Below, piece after piece: positions 28,044-36,200 of a stretch of DNA of 64,000 nt. Each line of letters opens with the position of its first letter. The stretch's first letter is position 1. The stretch comes from Actinomycetaceae bacterium (GTDB taxonomy: Bacteria > Actinomycetota > Actinomycetes > Actinomycetales > Actinomycetaceae), in contig JAUNKY010000005.1 of the NCBI GenBank assembly GCA_030532515.1, forward strand, positions 29,990-93,989, in the 5' to 3' direction. The translations under genes and the position numbers were made by a program. Under the pieces are notes generated by a model. It searched no databases. It saw only the letters and a program-made list of their open reading frames with translations, and was not told the origin of the DNA.

Positions 28044-29697
28044 CGGAGCCTCCTTTATCAGTTCTTACAGGGGTTTCGTGGCAGTTTTCTGGTGGGGCTA
28101 CTCGGTAGGTGTTTGCAATGGCACCTCTAGCCGTTGCAGGAGTGGGCTTACCTAAGATAAGGCTTTCCCACAGCTGTACAAAGTTAGGTAGCGTTTTGGC
28201 TACCGTTGCTACGTTTTCAACTAAGATCGGATACTTCAAGCCTAGCAGGGCAGCGAGCATAGCCAGCCGGTGATCGTGGTAAGTGTGCAAAAGCACCGGC
28301 AGATTATGAGTTTCCGGTGCGGAAACTGCTGGCGCGAGTTTGGACTTTTGTGGGTGTTTTTCACTTTCCCGCGGGAAAACCGTGAGGGAGTCGTCCTTTA
28401 CCTGGCAGGGGATGCCAAGTTTTGCCAGTTCAGTTGCCAACGCAGCCAGCCGGTCAGTTTCATGCCCGCGCAGATGTTTAATACCCGTGAATGTTACCGG
28501 CACCGGAGCTTGGGTTGCTAATCCAACGGCAACCGGGGTGAGCTCACCAAAATCGCTTAAATCAAAGGGCTTCTCTGGCGGGGTACAGGTTAAATCGGCA
28601 GGTAGTGCCAACAGCGTTGTAGTTCCGTCCGCAGCTTCTTCAAAGTAGGTAACCACGCCCAGTTGGCGCAGAATCTGTAGGAAACCTGCCCCGGGCTGCG
28701 CTGATTCCTTAGGCCAGTTAGCAATCCGCACGGGAGCTTTAGTAAAAGCAGCTGCGGCTATGAAAACCATTGCCGTGGTGGTATCAACTTCAATCCGGCG
28801 AGTTGGCTGCACCGGTACCGGGCAGGCAGTTTGCAGGCGGACAGCCAAAGTCTTAGAAGCAGCCGCCTGGGTTGGCTGCAGGGCTGATGCGAGGCTTAGC
28901 TGCGGGGCAGTTTCTGGGGCAGATTCTCTTGGCAGGGGTTCTAAAGACGCAGCTATCCCGTAAGCTGCTAACTCGGCAACCGACATTAGGATATGCGGGG
29001 TCGAGGGCGGAAGAGTGGAACGAATAGTCACTAAACGCCCTGCTGGATACGCCCACGGTAAAACCAATAAGAGCGCTGAAAAGAACTGTGATGAAGAGGT
29101 AGCGTCAACTTCTATTTCAGTTGGAAAATGCTTTAGTGGCCCGCGAATAGTAAACGGAAAAGTAGCTTCCCCGTGATACTTTACTTCGGCACCTAAGCTG
29201 GTTAGGACCGCTAAAAGCGGTTGTAAAGGACGCTGATTCGCCTGCGGATCGGCAGTGAAAGTAACCGGCGTAGCTAACGCTGCTGCAACTACCGGTAAGA
29301 AGCGCATCACAGTGCCGGCTAACCCGCAGTCAATTGTGACCGGTTGAGTTAGTTTGCTTAAAGATAGCGGGGTAACTTCGATAACGTTCGCAGAAACTTC
29401 TGTGAATTTGGCACCCAGCTGTTCTAAACCAGCTTTCATCAGCAAAGTATCTCTGGCCCACAGTGGGTTTACGATTCGGCTGGGGGAGTTGCTTAATGAT
29501 GCCAGCAGCAAAGCGCGATTTGTCTGTGATTTAGAACCGGGAATTTGCAGTGGCTCTGACTCATAAGCCAGGTCTGGCGCCAGTGGAGCCTCCCAGTATT
29601 CGTGGGGGGAAGTCTGCGAACTTGGGGCAGAAGTAGACTCAGCGGGGACCGGTGTAAAAACACCAGCCCCCGCTGAAACAGATTCATTTACCGTCAT
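28030..29697 (-). CDS. aroA: 3-phosphoshikimate 1-carboxyvinyltransferase (EPSP synthase)
   Basis: Shikimate pathway enzyme making EPSP. Motifs include PGSKSQTNRALLL (about 53-65), the SSSQFFSALLL region, the catalytic Asp segment EVDTTTAMVFIAAAA, LRGHETDRLAAL and YHDHRLAMLAAL. The protein is 555 residues, clearly longer than the usual 420-450. It has an N-terminal extension of about 45 residues, an insertion around 265-295, another around 445-465, and a C-terminal tail of about 40. ATG 29697 has no clear ribosome site; GTG 29661, preceded by a G-rich stretch, is an alternative. Confidence 0.93.
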   Translation of the reverse strand: MTVNESVSAGAGVFTPVPAESTSAPSSQTSPHEYWEAPLAPDLAYESEPLQIPGSKSQTNRALLLASLSNSPSRIVNPLWARDTLLMKAGLEQLGAKFTEVSANVIEVTPLSLSKLTQPVTIDCGLAGTVMRFLPVVAAALATPVTFTADPQANQRPLQPLLAVLTSLGAEVKYHGEATFPFTIRGPLKHFPTEIEVDATSSSQFFSALLLVLPWAYPAGRLVTIRSTLPPSTPHILMSVAELAAYGIAASLEPLPRESAPETAPQLSLASALQPTQAAASKTLAVRLQTACPVPVQPTRRIEVDTTTAMVFIAAAAFTKAPVRIANWPKESAQPGAGFLQILRQLGVVTYFEEAADGTTTLLALPADLTCTPPEKPFDLSDFGELTPVAVGLATQAPVPVTFTGIKHLRGHETDRLAALATELAKLGIPCQVKDDSLTVFPRESEKHPQKSKLAPAVSAPETHNLPVLLHTYHDHRLAMLAALLGLKYPILVENVATVAKTLPNFVQLWESLILGKPTPATARGAIANTYRVAPPENCHETPVRTDKGGSVEPA

Positions 29698-29721
29698 TAG
29701 GAAATAACTAAAGACTTTCCT

Positions 29722-30210
29722 TTAGACAGCGCGTGCTTCTTCACGTACTTGGCTAATTGCTTGGCGCTGTTGCTGCCAGTTCGTTAGCCGCCAAGACGCT
29801 GATGGAGCGCCCTTGCGGTCTAAAGAAGCGAATACTAAGCCGCCAAAAACGGCACCGTAGCGTTCTAAACCACGGCGGTAACGGTTGCGTTCGTCGCGAT
29901 CTGCGGCAGTCCAAACTGGGTTTTGTACCAGTGCGATCGGCACTGCGGCACAGGCTAAAGCAGCAGCGCAGGTACGCGGAGCTTTACCTAAGATCAGACC
30001 CCCGGCAGCTACCACGCTGGCAGCGCCGGCAACGCGAGAGAGCGTTTCTGCCTGTTCCTTAGAAACTTCAGGAAGCCCCAGTTCCTTCATGGACTTCAGA
30101 CACTTACGGAGTTTCTTTCCGTGTTCTGCTGGATGTTGAACGGCGTCGATGCCGTCAACGATGAAAGGCAAAGCTAAAAGAGTGCGTGCAGTAAATCGTA
30201 GTAAACTCAT
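29722..30210 (-). CDS. DoxX family membrane protein
   Basis: A 162-residue protein with helices near 5-20, 65-85, 88-105 and 125-140. The opening RFTARTLLALPFIVDGIDAVQHP is typical for actinobacterial DoxX-like proteins. DoxX proteins are poorly defined membrane proteins linked to redox or thiol stress in mycobacteria. Here the gene is divergent from sigR by 63 bp, which is suggestive but not proof of a shared stress role. Confidence 0.75.
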   Translation of the reverse strand: MSLLRFTARTLLALPFIVDGIDAVQHPAEHGKKLRKCLKSMKELGLPEVSKEQAETLSRVAGAASVVAAGGLILGKAPRTCAAALACAAVPIALVQNPVWTAADRDERNRYRRGLERYGAVFGGLVFASLDRKGAPSASWRLTNWQQQRQAISQVREEARAV

Positions 30211-30237
30211 GGTTTCATTTTAGCGTGATTTATTCTT

Positions 30238-30265
30238 TTGCGTAGGGTGAAAAATCGCGTACGCT
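30238..30265 (+). promoter_or_regulatory. Candidate promoter of sigR, leaderless
   Basis: TTGCGT (30238-30243) and TACGCT (30260-30265) are 16 bases apart. A start site about 8 bases later would coincide with ATG 30274, and no ribosome site is visible, so a leaderless transcript is plausible. Confidence 0.4.
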
Positions 30266-30273
30266 AAATATTG

Positions 30274-30867
30274 ATGAATGCGAAAGATAATGCTGAGGCG
30301 CAGCTTCGGGAGCGGTTTGAAACCGAAGCTTTGCCCTTAATGGATCAACTTTATGCGGCTGCCTACCGGCTCACCGGGGCACCGGTTGATGCCCAAGATT
30401 TGCTGCAAGATACTTTCATGAAAGCTTATAGTTCTTTCCACACTTTTGAAGCTGGAACGAATCTGAAAGCCTGGATGTACCGGATTTTGCAAAATACCTT
30501 CATTAACCAGTACCGGCGTAAGCAGCGTCGCCCTGTGGAAGTGGATGCAGATAACACTACGGATTGGGAGATGTTCCAAGCGGCTTCTCATGACCCAACG
30601 GGGTTACGCTCCGCCGAAGCAGAAGCTTTTAACTCTTTAACTGATGAAGTAGTCGTTAAAGCGTTAGAAGAAATGCCGGCTACCTATCGTGAAGCGGTGG
30701 TCCTGGCAGATGTTGAAGGCTTCTCATATAAGGAAATCGCGGAACTAATGGGAACTCCCGCTGGGACGGTTATGTCGCGGATTCACCGTGGAAGAGCAAT
30801 GTTGCGCTCGCGGTTGGCTGATTACGCCCGGGCAAATGGGATTCAAGTTGTGAAAGAGGATGCGTAA
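30274..30867 (+). CDS. sigR: ECF RNA polymerase sigma factor SigR/SigH
   Basis: A 197-residue sigma factor, start ATG 30274 (a TTG lies one codon earlier). Region 2 runs [34 protein letters not shown] and [26 protein letters not shown]. Region 4 contains [37 protein letters not shown]. The sequence and the rsrA gene that follows identify the thiol-oxidative stress sigma factor of actinobacteria, which directs thioredoxin and mycothiol genes. Usual autoregulation from a GGGAAT-type promoter was not evident upstream. Confidence 0.92.
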   Translation: MNAKDNAEAQLRERFETEALPLMDQLYAAAYRLTGAPVDAQDLLQDTFMKAYSSFHTFEAGTNLKAWMYRILQNTFINQYRRKQRRPVEVDADNTTDWEMFQAASHDPTGLRSAEAEAFNSLTDEVVVKALEEMPATYREAVVLADVEGFSYKEIAELMGTPAGTVMSRIHRGRAMLRSRLADYARANGIQVVKEDA

Positions 30868-30869
30868 AA

Positions 30870-31127
30870 ATGGGATATGAACCTACCTGTACAACTTGTC
30901 AAGAGTTGGAAGAGCTACTGTTTTTATTGGCTGATGGGGAACTGGACGCAGATACGCAAGAGCGCCTGCAGGTGCATTTAGATGGTTGCGAGCATTGTAA
31001 GAGCTTATACGATGTGGAAATGCACTTGCGTCATCTGGTGAAGGATTGTTACCGGAAGGAAGTTCCGGCTGAACTGCGTGAACGTATTAAGGCAGAGATT
31101 CGCGAAGCTGACGTGACGCGCGATTAA
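30870..31127 (+). CDS. rsrA: RsrA, zinc-binding anti-sigma factor
   Basis: An 85-residue protein with the ZAS signature HLDGCEHC (H-x3-C-x2-C) and further cysteines in CTTCQELEELL near the N-terminus. Members bind SigR when reduced and release it when the cysteines form disulfides. The gene follows sigR after 2 bases, so the pair is co-expressed. Confidence 0.93.
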   Translation: MGYEPTCTTCQELEELLFLLADGELDADTQERLQVHLDGCEHCKSLYDVEMHLRHLVKDCYRKEVPAELRERIKAEIREADVTRD

Positions 31128-31197
31128 CGGGTCGGCTGGTAAATAAAATAGCGGTCGATAAGTGATTCAGCGAACTGTCACGCGGCTCTAATTGTCA

Positions 31198-31225
31198 TTG
31201 ACGAGTGAATGTGTGAAAATAGTAG
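31198..31225 (+). promoter_or_regulatory. Candidate promoter for bL37
   Basis: TTGACG (31198-31203) and TAGTAG (31220-31225) are separated by 16 bases. About 70 bases of leader follow, with the direct repeat AGTTACTGAA twice near 31250-31275. The rest of the 168-bp gap after rsrA shows nothing else clear. Confidence 0.4.
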
Positions 31226-31295
31226 AGTTGTCTGCAGTTTTCGGACTGTAGTTACTGAATCTTGAGTTACTGAAGTAGTTTTACAGGAGCCAGAT

Positions 31296-31370
31296 ATGAG
31301 CAAGCGAGGCCGTAAGCGTCGCGCACGTCGTAAGGGCGGCGCAAACCACGGGAAGCGTCCAAACGCATGA
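31296..31370 (+). CDS. Ribosomal protein bL37 (24 residues)
   Basis: ATG 31296 to TGA 31370 encodes a 24-residue, very basic peptide beginning MSKRGRKRRARRKGG and ending ANHGKRPNA. The MxKRGRK start and ANHGKRPNA end match the tiny actinobacterial large-subunit protein bL37 first seen in mycobacterial ribosome structures. AGGAG at 31285-31289 is a good ribosome site. Its place behind sigR-rsrA agrees with other actinobacteria. Two hairpins follow directly, so it is a separate short transcript. Confidence 0.88.
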   Translation: MSKRGRKRRARRKGGANHGKRPNA

Positions 31371-31375
31371 GTGGT

Positions 31376-31397
31376 TGTCAATCTCTATAGATTGACA
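31376..31397 (+). terminator. Hairpin directly after bL37
   Basis: TGTCAATC, loop TCTATA, GATTGACA: a perfect 8-bp stem six bases after the stop codon. No T-run follows, so it may protect the mRNA end or cooperate with the next hairpin. Confidence 0.55.
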
Positions 31398-31415
31398 GGT
31401 GTTAAGCCAAACTTT

Positions 31416-31449
31416 CGCACGGTTTCATATGAGACCGTGCGATTTTTTA
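31416..31449 (+). terminator. Rho-independent terminator of bL37
   Basis: CGCACGGT and ACCGTGCG close a stem extended by TTC/GAG around ATAT, followed by ATTTTTTAT. The stem sequence CGCACGG/CCGTGCG is shared with the repeat cores that begin just downstream. Confidence 0.85.
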
Positions 31450-31451
31450 TG

Positions 31452-31586
31452 TCGCATACGAAAGCGGTTTCCCGTGCGAATTGGGGGCCTTTACCCTCTC
31501 ATTTCGCATACGAAACGCGTTTCCCGTGCGAATTTGCGGGGGCTGGGGGCTCAATTCGTATACGAAACGCGTTTCCCGTGCGAATT
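31452..31586. repeat. Three copies of a 31-bp near-palindrome, exact 52-bp period
   Basis: Cores lie at 31452-31482, 31504-31534 and 31556-31586. The second reads TCGCATACGAAACG then CGTTTCCCGTGCGAATT. Copy 1 differs at the centre (AAGCGG) and copy 3 has TCGTATACG. With the preceding T each core is almost self-complementary: TTCGCA pairs with TGCGAA and GAAACG with CGTTTC, with two mismatches and one wobble between. The 21-bp intervals (GGGGGC... and TGCGGGGGC...) are only partly alike. No gene overlaps the array. It lies between the bL37 terminator and a convergent gene. Confidence 0.85.
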
Positions 31587-31602
31587 GGGCTTAAGTGCCG
31601 AG

Positions 31603-32589
31603 TTAATGCGGTAAATGCGCTAACCGATCGTACTCTAGGAATGCTTTTAGTGCTTCGCCTTGTCCCGCTTCTCTAAGCAAACTATGAATTAAATCTACTA
31701 GCTCCAACAAAGGCTGACGGAAGTGAGCATCTACTGGAAACGGAACAGCAGTAGAACCATCCATGAAGTTAAATACCTGCGCCGGATCACTATAATCAGG
31801 AATCTGATAATCCGGCTGCGACAACTCTAACTCGGCGCGCAGCGTAACCGCTTCCTCTAACGCGTGCTCATAAAAAGCAGTTCCCGGAGCAACCTGCTGA
31901 TAGCACCCCAAAGCATCTGCCGTTCCACTACGCAGTAAAGCTGCCACATAATACGCATAGCTCAGCTGCTCTGTGGAAAAAGAAGTCTTAAAAACCTCGC
32001 TTAAAAACTCTAGTTGACGTTTCACCGGCTTATCTTGCATCCACATGAAAATCGCCAGCATTGCCGCCGAATCGGGATCCCCCGGAGCCATGGCACCGGC
32101 TTCCGAAGCTAACCTAACCGCGTACTTCAGAGGATCTTGCAAGTGGGGGAACGCCCCTAAAGAACACTGATTGGCAAGCCACAGGCGTCCGCGCACCGCA
32201 ATATCAGGAATTTTCACAAAGGGAATCTCTGGCGTGAACGTAGCGAACTTCGTAACCAGCAGTCTGGCTGTGAAATTCTCACAGTAAAGTGGCACTGCGG
32301 AAACACGGGACAATCCCGCAGGCTGTTTTAAAGCGCCCAGAAACTTAGGAATGACCGGAAACTCCACCGACACGGCTTCCAAAGCCAACATACACTGGTC
32401 AAAACAGGCCTCGGGATCGGTTTCTAACAGTTCCGTGGCACTGTCAAAAGGCGCGTCCCAACGCTCATCTTCCGCTGCTGATTGCCAGATGAACAGGTCG
32501 CCAAAAGTCTGCGCCGCCGTTAGCTGCTGCACATCAGCTGGCAACTCGATTTCAAAATACGGGGTTAAATCAGGGAGTGAACGGGTCAT
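31603..32589 (-). CDS. Protein of unknown function
   Basis: A 328-residue soluble, acidic protein that I do not recognise. The first half has strands and helices with no known motif (VPLYCENFTARLLV, LWLANQCSLGAF). The C-terminal half is alpha-helical (AAMLAIFMWMQDKPVKRQLEFLSEVF, SYAYYVAALLRSGTADALG), like helical repeats. No signal peptide or membrane helix is visible. It overlaps the upstream SGNH-like gene by 4 bp (start ATG within its stop), which indicates translational coupling and a linked function. Confidence 0.7.
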   Translation of the reverse strand: MTRSLPDLTPYFEIELPADVQQLTAAQTFGDLFIWQSAAEDERWDAPFDSATELLETDPEACFDQCMLALEAVSVEFPVIPKFLGALKQPAGLSRVSAVPLYCENFTARLLVTKFATFTPEIPFVKIPDIAVRGRLWLANQCSLGAFPHLQDPLKYAVRLASEAGAMAPGDPDSAAMLAIFMWMQDKPVKRQLEFLSEVFKTSFSTEQLSYAYYVAALLRSGTADALGCYQQVAPGTAFYEHALEEAVTLRAELELSQPDYQIPDYSDPAQVFNFMDGSTAVPFPVDAHFRQPLLELVDLIHSLLREAGQGEALKAFLEYDRLAHLPH

Positions 32590-33176
32590 TCAGAGGCTTC
32601 CAAACCGATCCACTGATACCAACCGCAGTGCAAAATAATCCACGCCAACAACCCGTATCCAGTTTGGGAAGGCATTTGCTGCGGCGATAAACTCAGATCG
32701 TCATGCCACTGATTGTGATTAACCAAAGGTTTAAAAGTATCAACGTAGGTAACGCCGCGTCGCTCACACACTTCTGCGCCGGCTTTCGAAATCTCTTGCA
32801 ATTGGCGCATATCAAAGGAACGCAGCGGTGGCGGTCCCACAACCAGCGGCTTAATGTCTTTTTGCAAGGCAATATCTAGAATATTTGCCAGATTTAGGCG
32901 GGTACGGGCAGCTGAAACACCGGCTTCTAAATCGCCTTTACCCAGTTGGATAATCAAGTAGTTCTCGGTTTCAGCGTCGAAACGACGGAAGCATTCGCTT
33001 TCCCAGCGAGCTCCTAAAGCCGTGGTAGTCTCAGCTGGAACTGCCAGCGGGAAAACCTGCATATCTGCGGGTTGCTTAGTGCGGGCAAGAACTCGCCCCA
33101 GCCAACCTAATCCGCGGGCATCTCCCATTCCGGAAACCAGTTCATCTCCAACTACACAAACGCGCTTCGCTGGCAT
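32586..33176 (-). CDS. SGNH/GDSL hydrolase-like protein, catalytic residues not evident
   Basis: A 196-residue protein with the SGNH layout: block I VCVVGDELVSGMGDARGLGW, block II-like AVPAETTTALGARW, block III-like IIQLGKGDLEAG and a C-terminal GYGLLAWIIL. The nucleophile serine of GDS is replaced by glutamate (GDE), and no D-x-x-H pair is seen in the last block. Similar GDEL proteins occur in related actinobacteria near kgd, so this may be a non-hydrolytic subfamily. Ribosome site and start ATG 33176 are plausible. Confidence 0.7.
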   Translation of the reverse strand: MPAKRVCVVGDELVSGMGDARGLGWLGRVLARTKQPADMQVFPLAVPAETTTALGARWESECFRRFDAETENYLIIQLGKGDLEAGVSAARTRLNLANILDIALQKDIKPLVVGPPPLRSFDMRQLQEISKAGAEVCERRGVTYVDTFKPLVNHNQWHDDLSLSPQQMPSQTGYGLLAWIILHCGWYQWIGLEASE

Positions 33177-33220
33177 TTTTACTCCTTTACATTCCTTTGC
33201 CAGTTTACGTCTATTCAGCT

Positions 33221-33280
33221 AAAAAACAGGTTCGCCGAGCGTAAGAAAGCACAGAATCTTTCTTTTCGCTCGGCGAACCT
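33221..33280 (-). terminator. Rho-independent terminator of kgd
   Basis: AGGTTCGCCGAGCG (33228-33241) pairs with CGCTCGGCGAACCT (33267-33280); inner arms AAGAAAG and CTTTCTT extend it. On the minus strand six T follow (complement of AAAAAA at 33221-33226). Confidence 0.92.
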
Positions 33281-33297
33281 AAAAGGGGACTAATACT

Positions 33298-36200
33298 TTA
33301 GCGGCGGAAGGCTTCTGCCCGAAGCTGCTCAGCTTGGTACTTATGCAAAGCCATCGTGCCAGCCGATGGAGAAGCCGCAGCTGGGCGAGACACGACCCGT
33401 ACCACGCGACCCAGTTCAGGGAACAAGTTCAGAGCCAAGAATGGGTAGGCACCCTGGTTCTTAGGTTCATCTTGAATCCAGACCAGCTCTGCATGTGGGT
33501 ACTTATCCAGTTCAGCTTGCAAAGCATCGGTAGCCAGCGGGTAGTACTGTTCCAAACGAATAATCGCGGTTGCAGTATCTTCCAGACGCTGACGTTCCTT
33601 TACCAGCTCGTAGTAGAGGCGGCCAGAACAGATCAGCACGCGGTTAACTTCACCTGGGTTAGCTGCGATATGCGCATCAACTTCCCCGATTACCGGTTGG
33701 AATCCGCCGCTGGTGAAATCAGCGATTGACGAAACGGCTTCCGGCAGGCGCAGCAGCTGCTTCGGGGTGAAGACAATCAGTGGTTTCCGAGGGCGTTTAT
33801 AAGCCTGCGTACGTAGCATATGGAAGTGGTTAGCCGGAGTGGATGGCTGAACTACCCACATGTTCTCTTCAGCACATAGCCCCAGGTAGCGTTCAATACG
33901 CGCCGATGAGTGGTCAGGCCCCTGTCCCTCATAGCCGTGCGGCAGCAGCAAAGTGACCGACGAACGCTGCGCCCACTTTTGTTCCGCTGAGGAAATGAAC
34001 TCATCCAGAACCGTCTGGGCTCCGTTAGCGAAGTCGCCGAACTGTGCTTCCCAAAGTACCAAAGCCTCGGGACGTTCTACTGAGTAGCCGTATTCGAAGG
34101 CCAGTGGCGCGTATTCAGATAGGGAAGAGTCGTAGATTTCGAAAGACGGTTGATTCTCAACCAGGAAGTTAAGCGGTGTCCATTCAGAACCGTTGGTGTA
34201 GTCGTGGAGCGTGGCGTGACGCTGCACGAAGGTAGCGCGGCGTGCGTCCTGCCCGGACATACGTACCGGAGTGCCTTCCATCAGCAGGGAACCAAATGCC
34301 AGCAGTTCGCCAAAGCCCCAGTCGATATTGCCCTTGCGCGTCATTTGCTGACGGCGTTCGAAGAGCTGCACCATCTTTGGGTGCGGGGTGAAGCCCGCGG
34401 GAATATCCATGTGGGCATCGCCGATACGTTCGATCATTTCTACTGAGATCGGGGATTCCCAGCCAATCACCAGTCCCTGACCTAAACGCTGTGATTCGGG
34501 ACGTTCCAAACCGGCTACAGTTTCCGACGTAGTTGGTTTAACGCCCTTATTTTCACGGGTTTCGGTGAGGATTTGGTTCAGCAGGTCATTGTATTCTTGC
34601 GAGGCTGCAGCGGCGTCCTCGGCAGTAATATCGCCACGCCCAATCAAGTCCGCGGTGTAGGCATCGCGGGTGGTGGGGGTGCGGCCAATCAGGTCGTACA
34701 TAACTGGCTGCGTCATCGAAGGATCGTCGCCTTCGTTGTGTCCGCGCCGGCGGTAACAAACCAGGTCAATGATGACATCCTTGTGGAAAGCTTGGCGGAA
34801 CTCAAATGCCAGCTTCGCAACGCGCACAACCATTTCTGGGTCATCTGCGTTGACGTGGAAAATCGGAACCTGTAAGCCCTTTGCTAAGTCAGTGCAGTAA
34901 CGGGTGGAACGGCCAGAAGTGGGGCTGGTGGTGAAGCCGATCTGGTTATTCACGATGACGTGGAAAGTGCCGCCGTTACGGTAGGCCTTTAACTGGCTCA
35001 TATTCAGGGTTTCGTAAACGACGCCCTGACCGATGAAGGCCGCATCGCCGTGGATTAAGATCGGCAGAACTGGGTAGCCTTCTTCATCCAACTTGTCGTG
35101 CTTAGCGCGCACGATACCTTGTAAAACACCGTCAACTGCTTCAAGGTGGGAAGGGTTAGCGGCTAAGGACACCTTAGTTGCATAACCGTCAGAGGCAGAG
35201 AAAATTCCTTCGGTGCCCAGATGGTACTTTACGTCTCCCGAGCCTTGGACGGTACGGGGATCGTGGTTTCCTTCGAACTCAGAGAAGATTTGTCCGTAGG
35301 ATTTCCCAGCAATATTTGCCAGGACGTTTAGGCGCCCACGGTGAGCCATACCAATGGCGACTTCAGCGATGTTGGAGTGGGCAGCTACCCAAACGACGCG
35401 GTCCAGCAGTGGAATGAGGGATTCGCCGCCTTCCAAACTGAAACGCTTTTGCCCGATGTACTTGGTTTGTAAGAAGTGCTCGAAAGCCTCTGCCTTATTC
35501 AGCATCGTCATAATGTGCTGCTGGGTTTCCAAGGTTGGTTTCAACCAGGGGCGTTCCAGCTTTTCTTGCATCCAGTGGCGCTGTACCGGGTCTTGAATGT
35601 GCATGTATTCGACGCCCAGGGTACGGGTGTAGGTTTCGCGTAGCTGTTGCAAAATCTCGCGTAAGGTCATAGTTTCGCGGCCGCGGAAGCCATTGACGTC
35701 AAACGTACGGTCCAGATCCCAAACAGTTAAACCGTAGTGGGAGATCTGTAGGTCTGGGTGACGACGGATCTTGTAGGCTAGGGGGTCGGTGTCAGCTGCC
35801 AGGTGTCCGCGGGAACGGTAGGCGTGGATTAGCTGCATGATGCGACCGGAGTTTGCTTCTCCAACGCGCTGCTGGTCCTGTTGCCATTCGTAAGGGGAGT
35901 AGGGGACCTTCATTGAGTCGAAGACGCGTTCGTAGAAGCCTTCTTGGCCGGTGAGTTTGCGGGCCACGGCTCGCAGCAGTTCACCTGAACCAGCCCCTTG
36001 AATGACGCGGTGGTCGTAGGTGGAGGTTAGGGTCATAATCTTCCCGATGGCCATTTCTGCCAGGCGCTGTGGGGAAGCTCCGGCCCATTCTGCGGGGTAT
36101 TCGGTGGCACCTACCCCGATAATGAGGCCCTGTCCTTGCATGAGGCGGGGAACTGAGTGGGTGGTGCCTAAGGTTCCGGGGTTGGTGAGGGTTACGGTGG

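Noticed and set aside
31452..31586. CRISPR array (31-bp repeats, 21-bp spacers)
   Set aside because: Only three repeats, the intervals are short and resemble each other in part, the whole core is near-palindromic, and no cas gene is nearby.
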